From Antrodiella citrinella (taxonomy: Eukaryota > Basidiomycota > Agaricomycetes > Polyporales > Steccherinaceae): a DNA stretch of 62,656 nt. Below the pieces are notes generated by a model. It saw only the letters and a list, made by a program, of their open reading frames with translations, made no database searches and was not told the origin of the DNA. The DNA is taken from the NCBI GenBank assembly GCA_004802725.1, contig SGPM01000151.1, positions 1 to 62,656 of the forward strand. Direction: 5' to 3'. Shown here piece by piece: positions 12,500 through 24,640 of the stretch (the stretch's first letter is position 1; each line of letters starts with the position of its first letter). The position numbers and the translations under genes were made by a program.

Positions 12500-14575
12500 T
12501 CAACCGTAGAACGCGTTCTCTGCAAGTTCAACCCCAAAGTTCTTCTTCGCATAACCTCTCATACTCCTCTCGAGCTCGTCCTCGAAACCCTCACTTGACC
12601 AGCCCATCCGTGCCCTAAACCACTGCCTCGTCTTGCTTGAGATGAACGCGATGTCAACAGCAAGCATGACGACAACGAACGCGAAGTGGTCCGTGTAATG
12701 TCGCAAGCGTTCCGTGAATGTCAAGTGCGGGTATGCTACAGCTAGGGATCGCGAAGCCCAGTTGCCTGTTATGCGTATCCTGTTGACCGGTGAGCCAAAC
12801 ATCTGGTTGTTTCCCTGCACAATCCTGCACGTCAAAATTATCAGTCAACAGATACAAGTTCATACAACCGAGGATCAAATCGACGCACCGCATATTCCGC
12901 CCGATGAAGAGCAACTCCTTGGGCATCGCATCTGTATCCACCAAGAAAGTCTGCAGCTTCGCCTTCATAGCAACGCTCTGCTCGTAGTCCGTCATTGCAA
13001 CCCATTTCTCGGCTTTCCTCGCCAACTCTTTGTCACTCCCGAACCTTACGGGCTTCAACAAAGTTGCACTAGCAAAGAGATCTGGTGCTCCAATTCCCCA
13101 CTGTTGTGTCACTTTAATGACAGTGTCCAGGTCTTGGATCAGTAACGACTTCCAGACGGTGGCGTATTGTTGTCGAAAGTCCTCCGGCATCGAGACGTAC
13201 AGACCGTGATCTATCAGGACGAGCTGAGGGTGCGACGGATTCTTTGGGTTGGGCCGGATGATGACGTTTCCTGGATGTGGATCGCAGTGTACCCAGCCCC
13301 AACTGAAGATTTGGGCGCTGAATAGATCAACCATGGTGCTCATGATGGCCCGTACGCCACCTTTCAGGGGGGCTGAGGTAAATGGTACCGTGGAGGGGGG
13401 AGGGACCGACGCGTGTTTGGCACCAGGATCTTCCTCGCCCATGAGGCGGAAAATACCTGGTCGGTCGCTGAGCCGGATGCCGTCTATCCATTCTGCGGTC
13501 ATGATACGCTTTGTCGTATATTCTGGGTATACTTTAGGTATATAGACACGACCGGACAGGCTAGGCTCTTGAGCCACAAACTGGGCTGTCCGTTCAGCGT
13601 TTTGCGCCTCCAATTCGAAATCCAGCTCTTGTCTCAGGTGATCTGCAATGAAATCTGATACAGTGTGAGTGAATACATTCTGCCGCTTGAGGATATCAGA
13701 CTCACCGACGGCAAAGTACACAGGAAGTTTGAAAACGTAGTTCTCGTACAACCACATTACCACTCGGTAAGATCCAAGGTCCCAGTTGACTTGCTTGCCA
13801 ACCGCCGGTTTCTGTACCTTCACAGCGACCCATTGTCCGTTCCCATCTGGAGATTTGAGCTTTGCTCTATGAACTTGCGCAACGCTAGCACTGGCCGCAG
13901 CACGTTCTTCGAACTCCTCGAATACACCATCGGGTCCAGTAGGCGGTCTTCCGAACTCAGCTTGAAAGACCTTGAGAATGACCGGGAAAGGAACTTGCGG
14001 AGCGTCGTCGAAGAGTTTGGCGAACTTCTCCTGTATGGGACGAGGTAGTAAAGCAGCATTATTGCCAATGGCCTGACCTGTTGTGTCGCATCAGGAAAAC
14101 GAACGCTTGCAAAAATGGAGGCTCGTACCGATCTTGATGTACAGACCGCCGTTCGACGTCAACAGATCGTACATTCTCTCAGCGACGCGTTCGTGAAGCG
14201 CGGGTATATCATCAGTCTTCTCTGCCGTGAAGTTCAACTTGTAGTCTAACGCTATTATTGCGCACTGTGATACTATTTGTGAGACAGGTTTCAGTATGAA
14301 CTATAAGAACTTCTGCATACTGTCCAAAACGTCCTAAGGTTCCTCGCGATCGCTGAAGCATTATATTCTTGGTCCACTAGCCATCCTGCGCCGATTGTAG
14401 CTCCGGTATATGCGATCCGACGTGTCCATTTCCATGGATGACGAGGCGAAGACGAGGGTGTAGATGTAGTGGAGTTCCATCTCCGAAATTTGAATGGAGG
14501 GTCTCTCTTCACAACCGGCCTCCTCAAGACCACTGAAGAGTGTGTCCGCAATTCATGGACGGTCTGGCGAAACAT
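12500..14575 (-). CDS. ABC1/UbiB (ADCK) family atypical kinase, mitochondrial
   Basis: Exons on the minus strand: 14575-14321, 14264-14129, 14077-13706, 13654-12889 and 12824-12500. The joins are in phase and give 617 residues. The N-terminus is rich in Arg, Ser and Thr (FRQTVHELRTHSS; FKFRRWNST), fitting a mitochondrial presequence, and is followed by a hydrophobic segment near residues 50-65. Family motifs include GLYIKIGQAIG (the KxGQ motif), AAASASVAQVHRA (the Ala-rich loop replacing the usual Gly-rich loop), VAVKVQKP (ATP-binding Lys), ELDFELEAQNAER, WVHCDPHPGNVII (catalytic loop) and LVLIDHGLY (DHG in place of DFG). The arrangement is closer to yeast Mcp2-type members than to Coq8, but I could not test this. 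Such proteins act in mitochondrial lipid or coenzyme Q homeostasis. The 51-base intron at 13655-13705 is in frame, so it might be retained. Confidence 0.9.
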
Positions 14576-15380
14576 TTGACCAAGAGCCCTAGATGCTGTA
14601 TATCAGTTAAAAGACAACAGAAGAGGTGAAACATACGCACACGATACTTATTTCCGAGACGGTGGCGCTAGATGTCGATTATGCGTTGGCTACAACGACA
14701 TACGCAACAAGAAGGCAAATTAGAGGGTATGCAAAGGGTGGTTTACGACGGCCATGGGATGTTAGAAGCTACAAGTAAGCTGACGCGTCCAGCACCGACG
14801 GCAATGTTAACGATGAGTATTAGTGAACATACGAATGCACGTTGCCGAGCGGCTGAATCATCCGACGCTCTCCGAGTTTGTCGGAGGACCTTGGACAACG
14901 CCTCTGACGACGGCGAGCAGTCTTTGTTAGTCGTGCATTGCTTGAGCCTCGAATTCTACATGTATTGCTACGGGCTACACCTCCCACCAGTACTCTCCTA
15001 AATTGAAGCAATTTTGCGCTAGCCGAAGCTACATCTGTCAATGTTTCAAGGACGGGCGTTCTCCGCGGAGCGTCACCACCAAGTTACCACCTTCAGATAT
15101 CCCTTCTACCGCCCTACTCTCCTTTTTCCTTGATTTTGACCAGATAATTCGTGTTGGAGACTACACTTGATTCCTGAGATGCCAAGGCCTCTCTATCGTG
15201 AGTGAGTACTCGTGTCATTTGATGACTACGAGCTTCTACTGAAAGCGAATTGGCACTGCTAGACTTTACTTTGCTTTCCTGAGAGCTTACCGGACCATCG
15301 TCCCTCTTTCTGGTGGCCGAGAAGTTGTCAGCATACACAATGTGCACCACCGGTTCGCCTTTGTCGTTCCCTTTTTCTTT
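14576..15380. other. Divergent intergenic region
   Basis: It lies between the ABC1 kinase (minus) and the acyltransferase (plus), so it holds both promoters and possibly an unseen first exon of the acyltransferase. A 173-codon minus-strand frame (15114-15635) overlaps the acyltransferase exons and resembles no family I know. No other gene is supported. Confidence 0.45.
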
Positions 15381-16481
15381 ATGGCGTACCTGGCAAGACG
15401 GAAGGACACATATCACATGAGGCTCTTGTTGCTGCCCATAGTGCTGGTGTTGGCTATCAGGGGAACGTTTGCGTTTGGCGGTAGTCCTGGTCCCGAAGGC
15501 GATTTCGATGCTTGGTTGCGCAGTAAGTCTGTTCTCATTAGCTTCATTTTTCTTACCTGAAGAGTTTGTCAAGGCTACAGTTGTTTCGTTATTGTGGCAA
15601 AGAGTCTTGACTATGCATTCACGCGCGAGGGCCATATGAAAGTTGGCGAAACCACGTTACTCTCCTTGCACGATGACGAGATCAAGGGAGTCTACATACC
15701 TGCCGCGAATAGCTTCCTGCCTTCTGCTTTGGCAGACGCCAGTGAGCTCGTTTTCAGCCTCCGAGGTATTGGCTGGAACTTTGGCACACGAATATATGTT
15801 CCTCCGATGCCAGAGTACACGCGAAATAGCTTCATACTCCACACCTTCCTACACGGGCTCAATAATTTCCTCCTCTTCGACCTTACTCTCACTCTCATTA
15901 TCAACATACCCGGGCTTGGCTCGGTCGATGGCGGTAGCATGTTCTTCGAGAACTTGCCTCCCGTGCAACGCTATTTCGTCTCCAGCGTCATCATGCTCTT
16001 AGTTGCAGTCCAGTTCGTCGCAGGTTTTGCGGTTACGGACTCAATGACGGCCCTGGTCGGTGTAGGCATCCTGCAACAAGATCCCAAAGAATGGCCTCCC
16101 ATTATGGAAGCCCCGTGGGCAGCCGACTCCCTTCACGACTTTTGGGGACGTAGATGGCACCAGACTCTCCGACACATATTCTTCGTATATGGCGGCATGC
16201 CGGGCCAGCTCATTGCGGGGAAAGCGGGCATGGTCATTGGCTCGTTTTTTGCTTCCGCACTCTACCACGAACTTGGGATGTATCTCATCGACCGTCCGTT
16301 TGACTATCGCGCTGTGCTGTTCTTCCTTCTCAACGGCGTCGGGGTCGTGTTCGAGTGGGTGTTTTATAAGCTCTCTGGACGTCGGGTGTCGGGCATTATC
16401 GGGCGAATTTGGGCCTGGGTGTTCGTGCTTGGTTTCGGCCAAATGCTCAGTGCGTTTTCTTCCATGATTCAACCAAATTGA
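15381..16481 (+). CDS. Wax-synthase-like MBOAT acyltransferase, membrane protein
   Basis: Two exons are clear: 15381-15522 and 15574-16481 (349 residues). The protein has about seven hydrophobic segments. The wax-synthase/MBOAT signature follows: EAPWAADSLHDFWGRRWHQ at mid-protein, then FFASALYHELGMYL with the expected catalytic His of the SxLYHE block. Plant wax synthases and many basidiomycete paralogues move acyl groups from CoA to alcohols, and some fungal members acylate terpenoids. The substrate here is unknown. I took the first ATG after an in-frame stop. The open frame runs upstream through FAFVVPFFFMAYLARR without another ATG, and family members usually carry more N-terminal sequence, so a short upstream exon is likely missed. 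Confidence 0.8.
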
Positions 16482-18541
16482 AGTTCACTGATGCTACTCT
16501 TTCGTTATAGTCGATTCGTGGTTTGTGCGAGGACTAGGTGGCAGTCAGGTCTTACCCCTCGAATCAAGTCCAACACGCATGTTCCTTGCTCCTATACTAG
16601 AGCCATTCCTAGCTTCCGACGTACGTCCAGCATTGGAGAAATTCCTCTCATAAATACAACATCTGCCAGTACTTTCCCATATATTTCACGACTGAGTTTT
16701 CAATGGCTGTCCTTAAGTTTCCAACAACCATTCGTCGCAAACCGTTGTACTCAAATAAGGAGGTAAGACATGCTTGCTATGCTCACGAGATGCTGCTNAT
16801 CCTTATGGCTACCAGGATCGAGACACTACTGTGGCTATCTGACGTGCTCAGTGTGACGTTGCGACATCGTCTGGATCAACTCCAGGAAAATCAAAGATCG
16901 TGCCTGTACTCCGCCTTGTTGTCCACGCTGTCAGGAGTAAGCTGGATTCACCTTTGATGCATACTTTTTTTGAGTATCTCGTCCTTTGCTTCTTTTGCAT
17001 CGCTGCTTCATGCTAATATCGGGGGTCTTACCAGGAGATAGGGTCATGCTTGAGCTGTAGTTGTCCGAGTAAGACCACAAATCATACACCTGGGTGTCTG
17101 CGCTACAAAATGTATAGTGCCCGTGAACTAACGTTCGGGGATATGGTTACGCCTGTGTGATTGGGGGCCCCTCATGCGTCTGCTGTCCGTATGTGTTCAG
17201 CGAGAAGTGCAAGTTGGCAAGCTGTTGCTCGCTGAGCCCTATCCATTGTCTCTTATACATCCTGGGCAGAGATGGTGAACTCAGAAAAGAGGGAAAGCGA
17301 GGTATGTACGTACATGGCTTGGGATGCATCCTGGTCCAAGAGGAAATTGACGTTATGATTCTCAGTGCGCGTAATCCTATAAATGGCATCCTAGTCAATC
17401 ACGTCAAGCATGGGTCGTATCACCGACCTTGGCCAAGGTGTCGCCATTGACATTTGCACGGATACAATCATGAGGAGCATCGTTACAAGGCGAGTTTTAT
17501 TCATATGTAGCATGCTTCTTTGACGAAATACTGCGATCAAGGATTATGAGCCTAGGTTTCATGCTATCATTCGAGAGAATATGTGCTCACCGACCAGCGC
17601 GGTTGAGATAAAGGTGAACTCCAGGTTGCTTTGAAAATTTCTCTGCGTTGATCTTATAAACAAAACGTCATTCGCAGCGCCATCACAAGCTGCGCAACAG
17701 TCAGCCACGCTCACACTGCAAATGTTCCAAATGGATAGATGAGGGACTTGGGAGAATTTATGCGCTTGCAGTTGTCGTGTTCCGAGGTTCAATGTTCAGC
17801 TCCATGAACATCGGATCGCACAGGCTATGTTCAAGTTGCCTCGATTACTATTTTTGAATGGTCGCCACATAGGTTCCCAGCCTAGAACGGGACACGCGTC
17901 TGTCGTAGCAAAACGATGACTCGCCTTTTCGACAGGCTCTTAGCCTAGATCCCTTTCAAGAAATCGAACAGTAGTAGGGCGGGGATGTCGCTGTCGGTCA
18001 GCCGGAACCTGATATCCAATGTTGATTCATACTCATCTCTTTGATGTCTTTAGAAATCCATCATGGCATATTGCAAGTGCTACGCAGTTCGGATCAAGGC
18101 GCTTTAGCATTGACGTTGCCCGCCGTTGTCGACATCAGCCTGGTCGGCGCAACATCAAGGACATACCAATCAAGGACATACCAGCGTGAGCACATGTATT
18201 GGACGCTTTTCTCTGTCAGCCAGCTCAGTATTCTCACAGTCATCATAGTAACTCCTCTCAACGTAACTGCCGTTTTACCAGGAAAGCCCCCGTCAACATC
18301 ATCATGTAATGATCAGTATTCTCGCAGCTGAGAGTCGCCACACGAAACATCTCATCAATACGCCCTCTCTGAGCCTCTCTGACACACGGCTGAACATCGC
18401 CGTCAGACTTCGCACTGCGCGACGGCAGCGCCGACAGAATCAAGGTACAATCCTGGTCTTGAAGTCGAGCTCTATGCATAGTACTAATACACTGGCTCAC
18501 AGCCATATTATATGACACCACTCTAGCGTGCCATGTACATA
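16482..18541. other. Gene-poor stretch
   Basis: About 2 kb with only short scattered open frames on both strands and no recognisable protein motif. The acyltransferase 3' UTR lies at the left. One N is present near 16798. Confidence 0.45.
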
Positions 18542-18887
18542 TCACTGCGGCCTACCAGTGGGACTCGGATATAGCTTAGACTGCTGGGACTGCAGGGACT
18601 GAGTAGGGACTGCAGGGTAAAGGGTCAAACCCCCCACGCTCCCAGGTGTGATCTGCATACCCCATTGCAGGTTTTTCAGCCAGTTTAAGTTGACGTCTCT
18701 CCTGCAAGATTGCGTTATTGAGACCACATTGTTGCGCAGGACAGAATGAAACGACATACCTCTGCAGCTCTGGGCTTTCGAATCTTCGCAGGAGGAGTTC
18801 GAGGACAGGACTTGCTGGCGCAGGTCGGGCACTGGTGAGTGTGACGAGGAGAGTGGCCATCAAGAAGGTGAGTACGATGAAGTTCAT
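18542..18887 (-). CDS. Possible small secreted protein
   Basis: I do not recognise a family. An ATG at 18887 opens a clear signal-peptide-like start (MNFIVLTFLMATLLVTLTSA, then RPAPASP). A standard donor (GTATGT) at 18759 and a TTGCAG acceptor at 18702 define a 58-base intron. Removing it joins exons 18887-18760 and 18701-18542 in phase for 95 residues. Reading through without splicing also stays open, to 18576. The second half contains short repeated TPSQ/LQSQQ-like sequence from a GGGACTGCAG repeat. There are few cysteines, so it is not a typical Cys-rich effector. The signal peptide and fitting intron support a real gene; the lack of homology keeps confidence low. Confidence 0.35.
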
Positions 18888-20500
18888 GTCGTTTTGTATT
18901 TGTTTCGGGGAATGATGATGTCTAGATCTGCAGTGTCGGCGTGAGCTCGACCGCAGTTGATGAATACCACGACTGCAGTTGGACATACCGTTAGATGATG
19001 CAAGTCGTACAAGCAATGATGATGAGGATCCGGCCTGAAGACTTCGACCCTCCGCTGATCCCGATTATATACTGCATGGTGAGTCGCCTCATGAAGTCTC
19101 AGGCTGCTGCATGCATGTCCATGATACACGACCTCCGGGGATATTTCAGGGCATCAGGACAATGCGATATTGCTACGGGATCCCATACACACTCACAAGA
19201 CCAATCGGATTTCGCACTCGCCATCCTTTGCATTACGAAGCTTCGGGCAATCGACCAACATACCTACGCATGGATGGCTACTCGCCATGTCCACCCTGGA
19301 TAAGTCCACGCGTCGACGGCTTCTGAAAATCTTGGACACTGCTCTTTTGTTTGACGCGCCCGGACGAATTTGATGCATCACGAATCAGCGAGTCAAACGT
19401 CCAGTATGCATAGGTCCCAGGCAACTTCACTCTGTCTTTTCTTAATGATGGTTTATCGGCCTTGGCTTGTGATCTCGGTCGGGGTACACGGTCATGTTTA
19501 TAACCAGGTGCGACATTCTTTGATCATGGCAAACCCACCAGATAGGCTGATTATTACGCTTTGCAGGTTCAGTCGCCCGCAAATCATGTAAGGAAAGACA
19601 AAGACACTCTAATCTATAGCACACCGCCATGAATTCATTGTGATCTTGACTTTCCAAGCCCGGGTTCCTCACCTGCATGTGAATCCGTGAGCGCGTACGC
19701 TCTCGAGTCTCGTCTGCAGCAATACAACTTGAAGACGTTGAACGCTGGTGGCCCTGCCTTCCTTTCTTCATTTCCTGGGTTCGTAACCTTCGTGATCTAC
19801 AATCACACGTCCGACCTTGGATACCACCATCCCACCATCGATGGTTTGTTGACGTTGATGCAGTCGTGCATCACAGATAATCTACATGTACGCCGGGTTC
19901 TAGGCCTCACATCAGACCGCGCCAGTGCTTTTCAAATTCAAGCTTCAAGCTTCAGGAATACAAGATCAGGTTCCAGAATATAGTCGAACACAATGGTCAT
20001 TAGGAATGGGATACGTGAAGAAATATAAGGCGGTTGGTGCGCGGAGGGTGTACAGTAGTAGCTAATTGTCCAATTTGTTTGTGAGTCGTCAACACGAGAG
20101 ACAAGGAGAAAGAAGAAAAGAAGAAAACGAAACGCTATAATCTGTTGGTTGGTTGGTTGGCTGGGTTGGGGGTAATGTCACAATTTACATACATACGAAG
20201 GATAATCAGCAAACAATAACCGTAAACTCGATAAGGCCCTTGAAGTAATGTGAGATGGCGAGAAAGTCACATAGGAGCAGAGAACAAACCTAAAAAAGAT
20301 AAGAAAAGAAAAGACCAGTGAAGACGCAAGAAAGGGGAAGAAAAAGAGAAGAGGGGAAGCCGAGCATACGAGCATACCGAGTCAAGCATACATGTCATGA
20401 TCATGATCATACACTCCTCCGAGCCGAAGCAAAGGAAAGACGTGAGGGGTCATCAACGCTGCGATGATGGCTCTGCCAACGACAGCCATCGAGGTGAAGG
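18888..20500. other. Gene-poor stretch with simple repeats
   Basis: No gene recognised. A plus-strand frame at 19687-19983 is open but unassigned. Simple sequence includes a TTGG run (20144-20160) and a strong polypurine tract (about 20281-20362). The right end should hold the 3' UTR of the Ser/Pro-rich gene. Confidence 0.45.
20281..20362 (+). repeat. Polypurine tract
   Basis: Nearly all A and G on the plus strand over about 80 bases, just beyond the 3' end of the minus-strand Ser/Pro-rich gene. On the coding strand this is a polypyrimidine tract, likely within the 3' UTR or terminator. Confidence 0.5.
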
Positions 20501-21703
20501 TCAGGCTCTGCTGGAGACAACCATAAGCGACTCTAACCGCTCCTCAAGGCCTCGTCCGAGACCCTCGCGTTCCCATTCGCCTCCAACACCATCTGCAGCC
20601 ATCCCAGCTGCGTCCTGGTCAAGTAAACCCGCCGCATTGCGAATGCTGCCTGCGCTCGACGCCGTCGCAGTCGCGTGCATCTGTGCATGCGCCTGCGGGA
20701 ACCCAAGCACACTGGGCAAGTGCGGTGGCTCGCTCACAGAGAACGTCAAACTCGACAGCGGTATGCTCGATGCTGGAGTTGAAGAAAGCAGATCGGTGTA
20801 TGAGATGAACGAAAGGCGCTTGTTGGCCGTGTTCTTCGGCGATGGAGGATGCGAATTCGAAGGGATCGTGATGGCAGCTAACGACATCCCGTGACTGACA
20901 GGAGATGCGGATGTGGATGTGGATGTCGGGGTCGGAAGGTTGTGTAAGGGATGTTCATGATGTGTGGCTGTAGTCGGGGACGAGTCCTCAGACTCGACTG
21001 AGAAATACGCCGAGGTGGGTGTGCTCGTGACGGGTGGAGCGTCAGGCACGGTAGTTTGCACCGTCGGTCGTACTGGCAACGCTGGTGAATGCAGAGGCTG
21101 AGGTGCAGGAAGAGGAAGCATGAAACTTGGGCTCGGACTGGGCATGTTCATCAGTGCACTGAGCCGTCTGTTTCCAACCGGACTCGGACTGCGACTGCTC
21201 AAGCGTGATATCGGGCTCGTAAAACCACTGGGGCTGCCCTCCAGCTGGATAGGCGCAACGATCGACACGGTGTCCAAGCCATCGTCATCCGCAGCCGGGG
21301 AAGTGAGGATCTCCGCTGCGCTATCGAGAACGGATGGCACAGACTGATCGAGCGATTCAGTGTGTCGGCCGCGTGGGATATGGTGAGGGTCTAGGGTAAG
21401 GGTAGGAGGAGAAGGGTTAATGGGTTCAATGTCCCGCTCGAATATCGCAGACGAGGATGAGTGTCTGTTTCCGAGAGAACGTATAAATGAGGAGCTCGGG
21501 AAGGACAGGAGGTAGTGTACATACACTGAAGTGGGTGATGATGGTATTGAAGCGGGCGACTTTGAGCCCAAACGACCTGTGCGTAGGTGCTGCGATGTCC
21601 GCTTTGAAAGTCTGGTAGGGCTTGCGAGGTTGTTTGCGGAAGTAATGTGACGGAGCTCGGTTGGAGAGAATGCGCCCAAAGGTGATAATTCTGATATGTT
21701 CAA
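20501..21703 (-). CDS. Ser/Pro/Thr-rich protein, function unknown
   Basis: A long frame of about 400 codons, most of it low-complexity Ser/Pro/Thr with SPxxSP-type repeats typical of phosphorylated disordered fungal proteins. The C-terminal part is more ordered: KRLSFISYTDLLSSTP and GGEWEREGLGRGLEERLESL, which look like conserved short motifs. A 60-base in-frame intron with good signals (GTATGT to AACAG) probably interrupts the N-terminal third near 21470-21530. The frame opens at a TTG, with no in-frame ATG before about residue 185, so an upstream exon must supply the start. The MASEAAQ exon at 21767 with a GTACGT donor is attractive but joins one base out of phase. No function can be assigned. 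Confidence 0.65.
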   Translation of the reverse strand: MNISELSPLGAFSPTELRHITSANNLASPTRLSKRTSQHLRTGRLGSKSPASIPSSPTSVYVHYLLSFPSSSFIRSLGNRHSSSSAIFERDIEPINPSPPTLTLDPHHIPRGRHTESLDQSVPSVLDSAAEILTSPAADDDGLDTVSIVAPIQLEGSPSGFTSPISRLSSRSPSPVGNRRLSALMNMPSPSPSFMLPLPAPQPLHSPALPVRPTVQTTVPDAPPVTSTPTSAYFSVESEDSSPTTATHHEHPLHNLPTPTSTSTSASPVSHGMSLAAITIPSNSHPPSPKNTANKRLSFISYTDLLSSTPASSIPLSSLTFSVSEPPHLPSVLGFPQAHAQMHATATASSAGSIRNAAGLLDQDAAGMAADGVGGEWEREGLGRGLEERLESLMVVSSRA

Positions 21704-21769
21704 AATGAGCTGAGTTCACCCCGTGCGTACTGAAAGTAAACGTACGTTGTGCTGCTTCCGAGGCCATTT

Positions 21770-24640
21770 CTACAAACTTTCGAGGACGATGAGGAAGAGA
21801 GGATAGGGGATAAGACGAGCTTTCGAGATGGTGGAGATGGGCCAACCAAGTTATACAACCTCGCAGGAGGGCCACCTCCGCTAGACGCTCGCACAGTTCG
21901 GGTATCGGAACTTGCCGCGCTCCTCAAAAGCTTCCGCTTTGGGCCTTTGCGTCCTCAGGCCTCAGGCTTTCATTCTCTCTAGCTCCTTTCCTTTATTATC
22001 TCTTCCCGCCACATCTGCTCTTTCACTTTCTCTTTGTGCTCGACATTCAGACGACTATGCGTACGTTCTTGACTCTTCAAGCTGCTTTTACCCTCGGTCT
22101 CCAGATAACGACGTAGCACAGGAATGACTCAAAGGGCCCCGGGCACGTCCGACTTGTCACAATGCACTTGCAGTGCCTTCCCATCTCAGTCCGCCCTCAA
22201 GTTTCTGCTCGAGACTCCCTGCTCGGATCATAGCACAGACGTTCCGCAGGCCCACAACTCCGAAAATGAGAGCAGATCGAACGCCTTGGGCATCCCTCAG
22301 GATCCGTTTGCATTCTCGGAGTAAGGGATTATCAAGGTGCGTCCTCCGTGCGTGATTTACCTCCTTCTGGTTTCTTCATTCTCTGTACAGAGCTGTGCTG
22401 ACGCTATGCATGACGTAGGTTTGATCCTGTATGTTCCCGGATTGCTGGCCGTCAGTGGATATCGACGTCGATGTGCGGCCTGCCATTCATGCGTCCCTCT
22501 ACTGTCGCCCTCCCGTTCATGCTCGTCATTGCACGAGGCGGCAGTCGTTAGACGCCTGTTGTCTGACTGTACACGACGAGTCGCGCAATGGGAGCTGAAA
22601 CTCACCGTGCTTTTTCAGAGTGCGTGTGAATGCTTGCAAGCTATGCACGATAGGTATATTTGGGTATGCGTATAGGGTATCAGCTTCTCTCGAACCAGAC
22701 TGCGCTCATGTATCTTATCTAGAAACGCTCGTGTCGCGATTACAATATATATATGCCCGAGTCTTGAAGGCTGAGACCCTCCACATGCCTACTTGGACGT
22801 TGCTGTCCTTTGCATTATGGGCTTTCGACCAACGTTCGACGTCGACCTTTGATACTTCGTGAGCATATGTGCATCAGACAACTACAGTCGCCGAACGCCT
22901 CCTAGCGTCAACTCGAAACAAGGAGGTTGTATCGCACGCCGCTGCGCCTCCGAGAATACCTTCAGAAACCGATGGGAAGTCGTCCACGTTGTATGTGTCA
23001 ACTGAACGTCCGCTGTTACAGGTCTTTACTCGCACAGCTACACTGCATGATGAATGAAATGAAAGCAATACCATGCAGCTCACGTCAGACCTCGTGCTCG
23101 TACGAGACAGTATGTCCGTCGACATGACTTATCCAAACTCTGTTCTCATTGCGACTATGTACTTCTGGAAGCCAAGTCCAACACAGCTGCCTTCGAGAAC
23201 TTCCTTCCAGAGGAGTTCTTGACCGCTCTAAAATCTTCGAAAACCCGTCGTCACGGGTGCTTACCCATGCTGATCTCACGCTGGAAGAAGTACAGGGCGA
23301 TGCGATACACCACGCATTTATAGCCCTGCTACTCTTGCAAAAGTCAATAGCCGTTCAAAGGCTGAGTCGCGGTAATCAGAGCCTGGACAGCAAAACGTGA
23401 GGTCTTGCGCATAGGCATGTCATCATGCTCATTGAGCTTCAGTGGTAATCACATCTCAATTTCATTACTTGCACGCGCATATAAGAACAACGACGCACAC
23501 GAACGGTATACAGTCCATCGTACTTCCTTGATGGTTGTTCTCGGTACGGCGAGAACCTGCAGGTCCCACATATAGCGGAGTCTTTCCGCAACAGATGCCG
23601 AACTCTAAAGGTCAGTGGTTGAAATGTGGGACAGAACTTTAGATCCTGGACATTGTCACAAGACAGTTATGTGTTGGCTATGTCCGTTTGCCTTGGGCCT
23701 ATCACTGTGCTAAAGGCTTCAGTTGTCGGGCGGGGAGGAGACGCCATCCGCAGAATGGATTTCGGAGTAATGGTCACTCTGGAGAGCATGCGTGGGTCAA
23801 TTGTTGGTGGGGTTGAAAACGTTGAAGGTGAAGGTAGGTTCTGCAGTGCATTGAGCCGCAGGTCTTATACACTTGGCTTTCTTGCTTGCGTAGATCAATG
23901 TGGTAGCGGCACCGTGACCCAGTGCTGGCACCCACCTACTTATCCGGACGCTCAGTTTGTCATCGCACTGTATGCTGGCGCGTTCCGCGCGCACATCTTG
24001 GCAGACGACGGCAGCGAACAAAAGTCGGAACTGGGTTATGACTGCTCTGTCCAAGTACTGGAACGTTGTCCGACGCATGGTCTACATTGCCCATGGCGGC
24101 AATACGCACAGAGCGCTCCGTCAATTGACAGACGAGATTCCCCTGGAAGCAGCAGATCCGAAAATGTATATGAAACGACAGCCTGCGCCTTTCTTCGTGC
24201 GATATAAGAATTAGTAAGTATGGCTAGACACCATCGCCATCTGCATCAAAAATTTCGACGTGTGCTTCCCGCATGGCTACTGCGAACGAAAGAGTTTGCC
24301 CCTATGCTAAATTCAGAGCGTTGTCTGGCGAGTGTCTCGTGCTACCGAGGGAGGAGTGACCTGGAGGAGAGCGTTGAGAGTGTACAGAACAGACTGAGAG
24401 AAGAGAACACGCCCGTAGTCCGGTGTTCGGCCGGCGATATGCCTTTCCTGGGAGGAGAGATGCCCTAAAAGGTATATCTGAGTGGCCGGCCGTGACCGTG
24501 GGCCGGTGCACGCGTGGGTTTGGTCTTGGCCTTGAGAGTCTCATCTCTTGCCCCGGGCAGCGCTGACCGTTCCTCCACGCTCTTTATCACCCTCCTCGTC
24601 GCACAGGACGACGTGCTCACCGTCTTTTCGCTAGTTGTCG
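21770..24640. other. Gene-poor stretch of about 2.9 kb
   Basis: No gene could be assigned. The longest frame is 23626-24207 on the plus strand (193 codons from a GTG). An overlapping plus frame ends at 24214 with a plausible charged C-terminus (MYMKRQPAPFFVRYKN). Neither has recognisable domains or clear splice partners, so I do not call them. The right end should include the KRE6/SKN1 promoter. Confidence 0.4.

Noticed and set aside
15114..15635. 173-codon minus-strand frame in front of the acyltransferase
   Set aside because: It overlaps the acyltransferase coding exons antisense, resembles no family and has low-complexity polar composition.
23626..24207. 193-codon plus-strand frame
   Set aside because: It opens with GTG, has no domain and no supporting exons. 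It is described under the gene-poor region but not called.
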